A stretch of 13,420 bases of DNA, from NCBI GenBank assembly GCA_017936985.1, contig JAGBEM010000035.1, forward strand, positions 1 through 13,420, given 5' to 3'. The position numbers and the translations under genes are program-made. Below, one piece after another: positions 6,290 to 13,304 of this stretch (positions are counted from its first letter, which is position 1; each line of letters begins with the position of its first letter). A model generated the notes under the pieces. It did not search any database. It was given only the letters and a program-made list of their open reading frames with translations, and had not been told where the DNA came from. Source of the DNA: Oscillospiraceae bacterium. GTDB taxonomy: Bacteria; Bacillota_A; Clostridia; Oscillospirales; Oscillospiraceae.

Positions 6290-6318
6290 TTGCTTTTTTT
6301 GCAGGTCTTTGCTATAAT
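6290..6318 (+). promoter_or_regulatory. sigma-A promoter of the acyltransferase-like gene
   Basis: TTGCTT (6290-6295), a 17-base spacer, then TATAAT (6313-6318) preceded by TGC, an extended -10. The leader to the ATG at 6348 would be about 23 bases. Confidence 0.8.
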
Positions 6319-6347
6319 TTCACATATTGCGACAAGGAGCTGGAATT

Positions 6348-7235
6348 ATGAAAGAAGGAAAACGCAAATTTGGTGACCGGAAAGACGGCATTTGGCTTAA
6401 GGACATTCCTGCTATGAACCGGATCATGCCGGCACTGATGCCCAATCGGGCAGACAACGAGGCGCATATCAGTGTGGACATTGATGCACGGCCGCTGAAT
6501 GCATATTTAGAAAAGCTGAATGAGGGCAGAACGGCGGATAAGTATACCTTCTTCCATCTGATCAGCGCCGCCATCGGCAAGGCATTTATCCTGCGTCCCA
6601 AGATGAACCGGTTTGTGTGCAATAATAAGCTCTATCAGCGCCGGGATGTGAGTGTGGCGTTTACTGTGAAGAAGCAGTTTAATGACCACGCGGAGGAAGC
6701 GCTGGCGTTCTTTACGTATGACCCCAAGGAAACACTGGAAAGCTATCATGAAAAGATCATGAAAGTGATCCACCAGACCAAGAGCTATGAGGAAAAGGAT
6801 ACTTCCACCGGCGCAATGGACATTGTCTGCAAACTGCCTCAGTGGGTGATCACCGGAATCGTCAAGTTTGTGCTGTGGTTGGATAAGCACGGCTGGGCAC
6901 CGGATTTTCTCATTGGTTCCGATCCCAACCACGCTGCGATCTTCTTGAGCAATCTTGGTTCCATCGGATTGCCCGGTGGTTACCACCATTTGGTCAACTG
7001 GGGCACCAATTCCTGCTTTGTGGTGGTAGGTAAGAAGTACATGAAGATGGAATATGATAAAGAGGGCAATGGAGATGTCCACGAGGTGATCCCCCTGGGC
7101 ATTACCCTGGATGAGCGCATTGCGGACGGCTATTACTATTCCGGCACGGTAGCACTGGTCAAGGAGCTTTTGGAGCATCCGTGGCTTCTGGAAATGCCCG
7201 CAGATGTGCCGGTGGAATACTCCATCAAGAAGTAA
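6348..7235 (+). CDS. stand-alone 2-oxoacid dehydrogenase acyltransferase (E2)-like protein
   Basis: 295 residues matching the catalytic domain of lipoate-dependent E2 acyltransferases and chloramphenicol acetyltransferase, with no lipoyl or E1/E3-binding domain. N-terminal part: FFHLISAAIGKAFILRPKMN (68-87). C-terminal part: IFLSNLGSIGLPGG (198-211), FVVVGKK (224-230), then LGITLDERIADG (250-261). In active E2 and CAT enzymes the last motif is HxxxDG with a catalytic His. Here residue 256 is Glu, so ordinary acyl transfer is doubtful and the true reaction is unknown. The ATG at 6348 has AAGGAG 8 bases upstream, while the in-frame upstream ATG at 6327 has none. It is the only gene on this transcript; a tRNA with its own promoter follows. 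No pyruvate dehydrogenase genes are nearby. Confidence 0.85.
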   Translation: MKEGKRKFGDRKDGIWLKDIPAMNRIMPALMPNRADNEAHISVDIDARPLNAYLEKLNEGRTADKYTFFHLISAAIGKAFILRPKMNRFVCNNKLYQRRDVSVAFTVKKQFNDHAEEALAFFTYDPKETLESYHEKIMKVIHQTKSYEEKDTSTGAMDIVCKLPQWVITGIVKFVLWLDKHGWAPDFLIGSDPNHAAIFLSNLGSIGLPGGYHHLVNWGTNSCFVVVGKKYMKMEYDKEGNGDVHEVIPLGITLDERIADGYYYSGTVALVKELLEHPWLLEMPADVPVEYSIKK

Positions 7236-7243
7236 CTTTTGCC

Positions 7244-7272
7244 TTGACAAAAAACTGCGTCAGCAGTATAAT
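7244..7272 (+). promoter_or_regulatory. consensus sigma-A promoter of tRNA-Ala
   Basis: Perfect TTGACA (7244-7249), a 17-base spacer and perfect TATAAT (7267-7272), the strongest promoter in the window. Transcription would start near 7279, about 22 bases before the mature tRNA. Confidence 0.93.
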
Positions 7273-7276
7273 TTTA

Positions 7277-7296
7277 GCTGCGGTCAACGCCGCAGC
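7277..7296 (+). other. hairpin in the tRNA-Ala precursor leader
   Basis: GCTGCGG (7277-7283) pairs with CCGCAGC (7290-7296) around a 6-base loop, ending 4 bases before the mature 5' end. The predicted start (near 7279) falls in the first bases of the stem, so the RNA may form only part of it. A role in RNase P processing or stability is possible but unproven. Confidence 0.5.
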
Positions 7297-7300
7297 ATAT

Positions 7301-7376
7301 GGGCTTGTAGCGCAGTTGGGAGCGCACCACATTCGCATTGTGGGGGTCGAGGGTTCGAATCCCTTCAAGTCCACCA
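7301..7376 (+). tRNA. tRNA-Ala(CGC)
   Basis: 76 bases that fold into a full cloverleaf: acceptor GGGCTTG/CAAGTCC, D stem GCGC/GCGC, anticodon stem CCACA/TGTGG with loop TTCGCAT, a 5-base variable region GGGTC, and T stem GAGGG/CCCTT with loop TTCGAAT. The anticodon CGC (7334-7336) reads the alanine codon GCG. The G3-U70 wobble pair, the main alanine identity element, is present, as is discriminator A73. The 3' CCA is encoded. It has its own consensus promoter and a terminator starting directly after CCA. Confidence 0.96.
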
Positions 7377-7406
7377 AAAAGCTCCTGCCTTTTGGCAGGA
7401 GCTTTT
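7377..7406. terminator. bidirectional terminator after tRNA-Ala and the C39-like gene
   Basis: AAAAGCTCCTGCC (7377-7389) pairs with GGCAGGAGCTTTT (7394-7406), 13 pairs with a TTTT loop. It begins at the base after the tRNA CCA end and stops 1 base before the stop codon of the convergent gene. A/T flanks on both sides suit termination in both directions. Confidence 0.93.
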
Positions 7407-7407
7407 C

Positions 7408-8187
7408 TCAATTTCTGATTGCCCAGAGGTTTCGGATCTGTCCGGCGATCTGGCCATATGTCCACAGCTTTTCCGAGTTGGCGATGCTGTTGGGGTCGTT
7501 GACGCGGATGTAGCCATCTTCCCAGCCGGTGAGTACGATAAAGTGGCCGGAGGTGGTGAAATCTCCGGGTCCCATGACGCAGATGATGGGGTTTCCTACT
7601 TCCAGATTGGCACGAATACGGTTTTCATCCAAAGGAAGCTCTGTGACATCAAAGCCCAGCTTCACACCGCCTTCACTGATCAGCGTCCAGGAAGAGCCGC
7701 TGCCGGATACATAGTAACCATTTTCGGAGGCAAAGTTAAGCATCTTGTCCGGGGAATAGGCATTGCTGCCGGTCAGATAGTAGGCAGCCATGGAAAGGCA
7801 GACCGGGCCGCAGCCGGTCAGACCTGCCACATCACTGCCGTATTGGATGTAGCCCCATCGTTGATCCCACTGGAGGAACAGCGGTACGGTATCCCTGCTG
7901 TATTCAGACAGGTCGATGGTGTATTCCAGATCTTTGGCTGCGGGGTATTCCAGAACGAATTTTTTCGTTTCCGGATTGCGTTCCAGCAATTCGATGAGAC
8001 TCCTTGGATAATCCTGATAGGAAAACTTATTTTCTTTGACATAGTCCATGACTGTTTGCCCAGCGTCTGTATCTGCAAGGGGAAACAGGAAATGCTCCGC
8101 TATCACAGCGGCAATGAGCAGCAGCACCAGTACAGCCGCCAAAGCGGCAATGCGTTTTGCTGTCTTTCTTTTTACGGCCTTGCCCAT
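7408..8187 (-). CDS. membrane-anchored C39-like papain-fold cysteine peptidase
   Basis: 259 residues. A basic N-terminus (KRKTAKR) and one hydrophobic helix (about 13-30) suggest a signal anchor with an extracellular domain. Residues about 98-235 look like the C39-like papain fold (Peptidase_C39_2 type): VPLFLQWDQRWG (101-112), TGCGPVCLSMAAYYL (124-138) with likely nucleophile C126, GHFIVLTGW (214-222) with H215, and VNDPNS (229-234) with D231. The Cys-His-Asp triad appears complete. Unlike bacteriocin-processing C39 domains, it is not fused to an ABC transporter. The target is unknown: surface protein cleavage is plausible, and many relatives are uncharacterised. The ATG at 8187 has AAGGAGG 5 bases upstream, which overlaps the stop region of the MATE gene, so the two are probably cotranscribed. 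Confidence 0.85.
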   Translation of the reverse strand: MGKAVKRKTAKRIAALAAVLVLLLIAAVIAEHFLFPLADTDAGQTVMDYVKENKFSYQDYPRSLIELLERNPETKKFVLEYPAAKDLEYTIDLSEYSRDTVPLFLQWDQRWGYIQYGSDVAGLTGCGPVCLSMAAYYLTGSNAYSPDKMLNFASENGYYVSGSGSSWTLISEGGVKLGFDVTELPLDENRIRANLEVGNPIICVMGPGDFTTSGHFIVLTGWEDGYIRVNDPNSIANSEKLWTYGQIAGQIRNLWAIRN

Positions 8188-8197
8188 TGTGGCCTCC

Positions 8198-9604
8198 TTA
8201 GGGGGTAGTGGGGTCGTCTACAAGGCGATTCTTGGTAAGCTGTGCCTTGTGGTAGTAAGTGGCGGTCAGAATGCTGCACAGTAGCCAACCGGCAGGATAG
8301 CTCATTGCGATGGGAAGGATCTCGTTGCAAAGCCGCGCCATGATAAACAGATACAACTGCCGGAAGCCTACAAAGGATGCCAGCATGATGATCATGGGGG
8401 CACGGGAATTGCCTGCGCCCCGCAGCGCGCCAGAATAGATCTGGTTGAAGCAGCACAGCAGGTAGAACGGCGATAGCCACTGCAGGAAGATGGTGCCGTA
8501 TTCTACCACCTCTGGCTTAGCATTGAAGAAGGCAACAATGGGGGAGGCGAAGATCACCACCGGCACAGTCAGAATTGCCGTAGCGCCCAGCGCCAGGATC
8601 AGAGACTGCCGTACACCTTTTCTTGCTCTGTCGACTTGGTTGGACCCCAGATTCTGACCTACGAATGTGGTGGAAGCAAGGGAAATGGACTGCATAGGCA
8701 GGAACAGAAGCTGATCGACCTTGGCGTAGGTGGTCCAGCCGGACATACAGTCCTCCTGGAAATGATTGATGTAGGACTGGACAAAAATGTTGGAGAAGGC
8801 TGTGATAGCCATCTGCAGCGCTGCAGGAATACCCACGGAGAAAATCTTTTTCAGCATATCCCAGTGAAGCGTCAGCTTCCGCAGAGTCAGCTTGATGCAA
8901 CTGTCTGTGCGCAGTAGCGTGATCATGACCAGCACTGCGGAGACGCCTTGAGACAAAATGGTTGCCAGAGCAACGCCTTCCACGCCCATGTGAAAGACCA
9001 GAACAAACACCAGATCCAGTACCGTGTTCATAATGGCACAGACCACAAGAAAATAGAAGGGACGCTGGGAATCGCCTACGGCGCGCAAGATGCCTGCGCC
9101 GATGTTGTAAAGCATCAGTCCCAGAACACCGGCAAAATAGATAGTCAGATAGGCGGTGGCCTCCGGCTTTACAGACAGGGGCATGTTGATGAAATTCAGC
9201 ATTACCGGGATCATGACAATGCCAAGTGCAGTAAATACAACACCTAAAATCAGCGTCATGGTGATGGCAGTATGGACAGCGTGGCTGACCTTATCTTCCC
9301 GATGGGCGCCGTAATACTGGCTGATGACCACGCCTGCTCCGGAGGAAAGACCCATGAAAAAGCCTATGAGCATATTCACGATAGGGCCAACGGTGCCGAC
9401 AGCGGAGTAGGCTTCGTTGCTGACATAGTTGCCGACGACCCAGGTGTCGACTGTATTGTAAAGCTGCTGAAAAATGTTGCCGATTAGCAGCGGTAATGCA
9501 AAGGAAATGATATGTCGGGTGATATTGCCTTCGGTCATATCCACATCCTGCCGCTTGCGCAAAGGAAATCGGTGATGGGCGGGGATGTGATGTTTGGTTG
9601 GCAT
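8198..9604 (-). CDS. MATE family multidrug efflux transporter
   Basis: 468 residues with the hydrophobic pattern of a 12-helix MATE transporter, which exports cationic drugs or metabolites in exchange for H+ or Na+. The typical start of the first helix region is visible (ISFALPLLIGNIFQQLYNTVD), followed by VGNYVSNEAYSAVGTVGPI. The second MATE half begins near the middle (KKIFSVGIPAALQMAITAFSN). Length is normal. The ATG at 9604 has AGAGAGGG about 7 bases upstream. An internal ATG (MTEGNITRH, at 9538) resembles the usual family N-terminus but has a weaker site, so the first 22 residues (His- and Arg-rich) may be an extension or a mis-start. It lies 26 bases after mntP and 10 before the C39-like gene, in one operon. 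The substrate is not predictable. Confidence 0.93.
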   Translation of the reverse strand: MPTKHHIPAHHRFPLRKRQDVDMTEGNITRHIISFALPLLIGNIFQQLYNTVDTWVVGNYVSNEAYSAVGTVGPIVNMLIGFFMGLSSGAGVVISQYYGAHREDKVSHAVHTAITMTLILGVVFTALGIVMIPVMLNFINMPLSVKPEATAYLTIYFAGVLGLMLYNIGAGILRAVGDSQRPFYFLVVCAIMNTVLDLVFVLVFHMGVEGVALATILSQGVSAVLVMITLLRTDSCIKLTLRKLTLHWDMLKKIFSVGIPAALQMAITAFSNIFVQSYINHFQEDCMSGWTTYAKVDQLLFLPMQSISLASTTFVGQNLGSNQVDRARKGVRQSLILALGATAILTVPVVIFASPIVAFFNAKPEVVEYGTIFLQWLSPFYLLCCFNQIYSGALRGAGNSRAPMIIMLASFVGFRQLYLFIMARLCNEILPIAMSYPAGWLLCSILTATYYHKAQLTKNRLVDDPTTP

Positions 9605-9630
9605 GACGAGCCCTCTCTTTCTGTAAAAGG

Positions 9631-10209
9631 TTAGAACCAGCTGGTGATAAAGATCTCCAGACCGATAATGATCAAAATTGCACCGCCCAGAATACCTGCC
9701 TTGCCGGCAAGCTTTGTACCGGCTTTTTTACCGATGTACAGACCAACTGTGCAGATCAAGAAGGTAACGGCGGCAATGATTCCAGCGGCACCCAGTGCCA
9801 TCAGCAGATCATAATCTGCGATGGTGAAGCCAACACTCAGTGCGTCTATGGAAGTGGCGATACCTTGCACAACCAGAGCGGCAAAGCCTACAGCTGGTTT
9901 TTCTTCCTGCGCATCCTTGGAAGAGATGCTGTCATAGAGCATTTTGCCGCCGATGTAGCACAGCAGTACCAGCGCGATCCAGGGGATCAGAGTTTCAAAG
10001 GCACTGAAATATTGCACGATGGTATGGATACAGATCCAGCCCAGCATGGGCATGAGCGCCTGAAAGAAAGCAAACATACCGGCAACGCCGCACATTTTCT
10101 TTGCTTTCATATTCGGCTCGTTCAGTCCGTTGGCAAGAGACACGGAAAAGGCGTCCATGGCCAGGCCGATACCTAACAAAATGCTGTTAAAAAAGAATAC
10201 AAAATCCAT
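9631..10209 (-). CDS. mntP: manganese efflux protein MntP
   Basis: 192 residues, six predicted membrane helices in two related halves, matching MntP (formerly DUF204), the Mn2+ exporter. The duplicated signature is present: GLAMDAFSVS (15-24) with D19 in the first half and ATSIDALSVGF (118-128) with D122 in the second; these acidic residues are important for transport in the family. The ATG at 10209 has AAGGAA about 8 bases upstream. An earlier in-frame start at 10260 would add 17 residues not seen in the family. First gene of a probable mntP-MATE-C39 operon. The roughly 70-base leader is too short for, and does not look like, the yybP-ykoY Mn2+ riboswitch that often precedes mntP, and I see no clear MntR box. 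Confidence 0.93.
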   Translation of the reverse strand: MDFVFFFNSILLGIGLAMDAFSVSLANGLNEPNMKAKKMCGVAGMFAFFQALMPMLGWICIHTIVQYFSAFETLIPWIALVLLCYIGGKMLYDSISSKDAQEEKPAVGFAALVVQGIATSIDALSVGFTIADYDLLMALGAAGIIAAVTFLICTVGLYIGKKAGTKLAGKAGILGGAILIIIGLEIFITSWF

Positions 10210-10284
10210 ATCAACATTCCTTAAAAAGTGTACCTGCATAGAGGCGGACAGCGGGTTCACTTGCTGTCTTCACAGATAGGATTG

Positions 10285-10313
10285 ATTTTATCCCAACCCT
10301 AGGGGAAAGTCAA
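10285..10313 (-). promoter_or_regulatory. sigma-A promoter of the mntP operon
   Basis: On the minus strand: TTGACT (10308-10313), a 17-base spacer and TAAAAT (10285-10290). The transcript would start near 10278. The -35 box lies directly next to the terminator hairpin of the upstream HAD gene (10315-10342). Confidence 0.8.
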
Positions 10314-10314
10314 G

Positions 10315-10342
10315 CACGGGCGCAGCTTTTTCTGCGCCCGTG
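10315..10342 (-). terminator. hairpin after the HAD phosphatase gene, probable terminator
   Basis: CACGGGCGCAG (10315-10325) pairs with CTGCGCCCGTG (10332-10342), 11 GC-rich pairs with a 6-base loop, beginning 4 bases past the HAD stop. The expected T tract is poor: the following minus-strand bases are CTTGACTTT and already form the next promoter's -35. It may therefore terminate inefficiently and allow read-through into mntP. Confidence 0.65.
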
Positions 10343-10346
10343 TTGG

Positions 10347-11072
10347 TTATTTCAGAAGCACTGCGGCGACTTCCGGGAAGGTCCGGTAGTCGTCAATAGT
10401 CAAATAGGGGAAGTCGGAAAGGTAAACGCTTTCGTCATTACCGCCAGGGCCGTAATCATCGCCTATATAAACCACATTTTCGTGAGAAAGACCGTTTTCC
10501 TTACAGAAAAGATCCAGTGCGTAATACTTGTTATAGGGAGCGGGGGCCATGTCAAAGGAAGAAGAACCGCCGACAAAAACGGTATAGTCGGAAAATACTT
10601 CGCAGACATCCTTGTATATGGCGCGGCGCTTACTCCGGTCCGGGTCAAAAGCCAGCTTGTCTTCGGCAGCGGCTTTGGTTCCCAGGCAGGGGAAGGTCAC
10701 ACAGCCGGAGGGGTGGAATTCTACATTTTCTCCCTGATATTGGGTAAAACCATACTTTTTGCGAAGCATAGTGACCCGCGCATCCACAGAGCTGCGGTCA
10801 CAGGGGAGTGTCAGATCCCGCTTCAGTTCCATGCTGCCGGTCTGAGGATTGTACAGACCAAACTGCAGTCCGTAGTTACCGATAATATCGATGGGGAACT
10901 GCTCCAGTTGATTAAAAATACGCATGACCTGACCGGCGCCGGCCATCAGCAAACGGTAACGGCGGGAAAGAGCCTCTAAGGTTTGCCGGTTTTCGGGGGT
11001 TAGGGGCTGCTTGTGCTGGGTCAGGGTGCCGTCAAGATCCATCGCAACGACTTTGATATTTTCAATGATCAT
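10347..11072 (-). CDS. HAD-IIB phosphatase resembling eukaryotic-type phosphomannomutase
   Basis: 241 residues of the haloacid dehalogenase superfamily, cytoplasmic. Motif I is MDLDGT (11-16), with nucleophile D12 and acid/base D14. A conserved Lys follows at 182 (APYNKYYAL). Motif IV is GDDYGPGGND (204-213). The spacing and the PGGND ending recall eukaryotic PMM/PMM2, as do the GSSSFDMAPxPYNKYYAL block and an N-terminal DLDGTLTxxKQPLT start. In PMM a substrate-binding stretch contains Arg residues; the matching region here (GCVTFPCLGTK, 123-133) lacks them, so a phosphatase of unknown substrate is at least as likely as a mutase. The ATG at 11072 follows GGAAGGACGG. It is 38 bases after the ThrE-like gene, probably in the same operon. 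Confidence 0.85.
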   Translation of the reverse strand: MIIENIKVVAMDLDGTLTQHKQPLTPENRQTLEALSRRYRLLMAGAGQVMRIFNQLEQFPIDIIGNYGLQFGLYNPQTGSMELKRDLTLPCDRSSVDARVTMLRKKYGFTQYQGENVEFHPSGCVTFPCLGTKAAAEDKLAFDPDRSKRRAIYKDVCEVFSDYTVFVGGSSSFDMAPAPYNKYYALDLFCKENGLSHENVVYIGDDYGPGGNDESVYLSDFPYLTIDDYRTFPEVAAVLLK

Positions 11073-11110
11073 CCTTAATCCGTCCTTCCGGTATGGATTG
11101 TTGCCATTAC

Positions 11111-12334
11111 TTATCTTTTTCTGCGCCAGGTGGTGATGATCCTTACTGTGGTGGAAGCGAGCAAGATGGCAACTGCCATAATACCTGCAATGGCTGCGGT
11201 ATGCATTCCCTGGTCGGCAAAGGCTTCCATCTGACCTTTTACTGCGTAGTTCAGTGCAAAATACACACCTGCTCCGGGGATCAATGGGAAAATAGAGACT
11301 ACCAGATAGGAAATTGCCGGATACTTCCGAACCCGGGCCATGACCTCTGCATAGATCGAGGCGAACAGAGTTGCCCAGAAATAGGCTGTCAGATCACTGC
11401 CGGTCAACTGCAGCACCAGCAAATATACCATCCATGTCAGAAAACCGCCTATGGCACAAAGCAGACTGCCGGGTCCGTGAATGTTGAAAAGAATGGAAAA
11501 ACCGATACAACCAATCAGGCTGGCGATGCCATGGAGCCACAAAGGCTGTGTCAGCGCCTCTGCGGCGGTGAAACCGCCCAATAGATGATCTGTTACATTC
11601 CAGGCTGCCGCTGTGCCGAGGGCAATGGCCATGGCGATCAACAATACCTGAACCACACGGTTGATGCCGGAATTGGTGTCGCCGTAGATAATGTCGCGCA
11701 TGGCGTTGGTAAAGAGCAGTCCGGGCACCAGGATCATCAGCGAGCCGATAACCGCTGCATCCGGATTGGGGACAAAGCCGGCGCAGCCAAGGGTATAAGC
11801 TGGCAATGCCATGACGAAAGCGGCAATGATGATGCGGAAGAATTGGTTAGCACCCAACTTGTCCAGAAACTTGTTGATCAAGCCAACCAGGATACCGCAC
11901 ACACCGGCACATAGTGCATCGATCAGACAGCCGCCAAAGAGGAAAGCAAAGCCAAAACCGCCCAGGAAATTGCCCAGAAGGTAACCGGGCAGGGAATATT
12001 GTCGCTTTTGTGCTTTCGTTTCCTCCAGCCATTTTGCGGCGATTTCCGGAGCGGGGTGTTCCGCACATATCTTCCGGCTCAGCCCGGAAAGCTTTTCCAC
12101 AGCGTCCAGATCGTTGCCGTGGGAACCAATTCGGCGCATTCGGGTCAAAGGTCTTCCAATGACCGGTTCAATGCTGATGTGCATACAGTTGGGGATAACA
12201 AAGACCTCGGCGTCGATCTCATAGGCCTTTAGCACTAGAGAAATGCTTTCCTCCACACGGAAGGTCTCTGCACCGCTCATAGCCAGCTCGTAGCCTAAAT
12301 CAGTTGCCAGGTCCAGAAGTTTTGAATACTCCAT
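11111..12334 (-). CDS. ThrE-type threonine/serine exporter, fused two-domain form
   Basis: 407 residues. Residues 1-115 are soluble and match the cytoplasmic start of the ThrE/YjjP domain (MSGAETFRVEESI at about 19-31). Then come about ten membrane helices: the first group completes the DUF1212 half (about 116-260), and a second group forms the DUF3815/YjjB half (about 275-400), with the motif HGPGSLLCAIGGFLTWMVYL. Corynebacterium glutamicum ThrE exports threonine and serine with proton motive force. Many Firmicutes encode the two halves as separate genes, while this is one chain. The substrate here is inferred. The ATG at 12334 has GGAGG about 7 bases upstream. It has its own promoter and leads the HAD gene; no regulator is adjacent. 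Confidence 0.9.
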   Translation of the reverse strand: MEYSKLLDLATDLGYELAMSGAETFRVEESISLVLKAYEIDAEVFVIPNCMHISIEPVIGRPLTRMRRIGSHGNDLDAVEKLSGLSRKICAEHPAPEIAAKWLEETKAQKRQYSLPGYLLGNFLGGFGFAFLFGGCLIDALCAGVCGILVGLINKFLDKLGANQFFRIIIAAFVMALPAYTLGCAGFVPNPDAAVIGSLMILVPGLLFTNAMRDIIYGDTNSGINRVVQVLLIAMAIALGTAAAWNVTDHLLGGFTAAEALTQPLWLHGIASLIGCIGFSILFNIHGPGSLLCAIGGFLTWMVYLLVLQLTGSDLTAYFWATLFASIYAEVMARVRKYPAISYLVVSIFPLIPGAGVYFALNYAVKGQMEAFADQGMHTAAIAGIMAVAILLASTTVRIITTWRRKR

Positions 12335-12367
12335 TTGGGATCCTCCAAAAGGATTTTTTACGAAAAT

Positions 12368-12395
12368 AGTATAGCATACTGGCTAGAAATTACAA
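12368..12395 (-). promoter_or_regulatory. promoter of the ThrE-HAD operon
   Basis: On the minus strand: TTGTAA (12390-12395), a 16-base spacer and TATACT (12368-12373) preceded by TGC, an extended -10. Transcription would start near 12361, giving a leader of about 27 bases. Confidence 0.7.
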
Positions 12396-12404
12396 GATAA
12401 AAAT

Positions 12405-12428
12405 GCCGCCGAAGGGGTCTTCGGCGGC
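12405..12428 (-). terminator. intrinsic terminator of degV
   Basis: GCCGCCGAAG (12405-12414) pairs with CTTCGGCGGC (12419-12428), 10 GC-rich pairs with a 4-base loop. On the minus strand it is followed by ATTTTTATCTT, a good T tract. It starts 7 bases past the degV stop and lies just before the next operon's promoter. Confidence 0.92.
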
Positions 12429-12435
12429 AGGAGTT

Positions 12436-13278
12436 TTACTTTCTGACAAACAGGACACCCAGTGTGCCGGGACCGCAGTGGCAGGAAACAGTGCAGCCTG
12501 CGGTGGTTTCGTAGACGGTGTTGAAATGACCGTGCTCCTCGATGGCGTTCTTGACAGCAGCCAGACAGCCATCATCGACTGGGGTGTAAGTCAAAAACAG
12601 CTCATTGCGGACGATGTCTTCCCGGTCAGCAAGGCGGTCCTTGACATAATTTGCCAGGCACTTGGCATAGCTGCCGCGGTATTTCTTTACCACGCTCATC
12701 TTGCCGTTCTTGACCTCGATACAGGGCTTCAGACCCAGCAGATTGGCGCCCAGTGCAGCCACACTGGAGCAGCGGCCGCCCTTGGCCATGTACTTCAGCT
12801 GATCCAGAACGAAGCTGGCTTCCACCCGGGAAGCAAAATCATTAAGCTTTTCTGCGATCTCATCCAGATCCTCACAGGTCTTTGCTAGGCGGCAGGCCTC
12901 CAGGACCACATGGCCCTGACCGGTGGACAGGTTCTGGGAGTCGATGACCCGGACATTGGGGAAATCTTCAGCAGCCAGACGAGCGTTCTGGTGAGAAGAG
13001 GAAAAGCCGGAACCCAGGCTGATGTGGATAACGCCGTCATATTCGGAGGCGTATTTGCTGAACAGCTCCTCGTATTCACCTACATTGTAGGCAGTGGTGG
13101 AGCACAGGTCACCGCCAGCGGCAACATGAGCAAATATATCAGCAGGGAAGATGGTTTCGCCATCCAGGTAGGGCTGACCGTCTTTGATAATGGTCAGACG
13201 GGCAAGGTCAATGTCGTGCTCGGCAAGCTGAGCGGCGGATAAGTCGCAGGTGCTGTCGGACAGGATCTTGATTTTCAT
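12436..13278 (-). CDS. DegV family fatty-acid-binding protein
   Basis: 280 residues, the normal length for DegV proteins. These bind a fatty acid and, as FakB in Staphylococcus, present it to the FakA kinase for phosphorylation. Family marks: IKILSDSTCDL at the start, LCSTTAYNVGEYEELF (58-73) where the TS/TT pair contacts the carboxylate, ISLGSGFSSSHQNAR, VRVIDSQNLSTGQGHVVLEA, and the KGGRCSSVAALGANLLGLKPCIEVKNGK block. The C-terminal region is rich in Cys and His (TAGCTVSCHCGPGTLGVLF), partly a family feature. No fakA-like kinase gene is in the window. The ATG at 13278 has AAAGGAG about 8 bases upstream. It lies 26 bases after an HxlR-like gene, perhaps in one operon. Confidence 0.95.
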   Translation of the reverse strand: MKIKILSDSTCDLSAAQLAEHDIDLARLTIIKDGQPYLDGETIFPADIFAHVAAGGDLCSTTAYNVGEYEELFSKYASEYDGVIHISLGSGFSSSHQNARLAAEDFPNVRVIDSQNLSTGQGHVVLEACRLAKTCEDLDEIAEKLNDFASRVEASFVLDQLKYMAKGGRCSSVAALGANLLGLKPCIEVKNGKMSVVKKYRGSYAKCLANYVKDRLADREDIVRNELFLTYTPVDDGCLAAVKNAIEEHGHFNTVYETTAGCTVSCHCGPGTLGVLFVRK

Positions 13279-13304
13279 GGTTCTATCTCCTTTAATGAAA
13301 TGGT

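Noticed and set aside
7204..8208. A 334-codon plus-strand open frame running through tRNA-Ala
   Set aside because: It crosses the tRNA and its terminator and is antisense to the C39-like gene, so it is not a plausible protein.
10210..10278. A Mn2+ riboswitch (yybP-ykoY type) in the mntP leader
   Set aside because: The leader is only about 70 bases and lacks the conserved loops as I know them. Only a weak 6-bp hairpin (GACAGC/GCTGTC) is visible.
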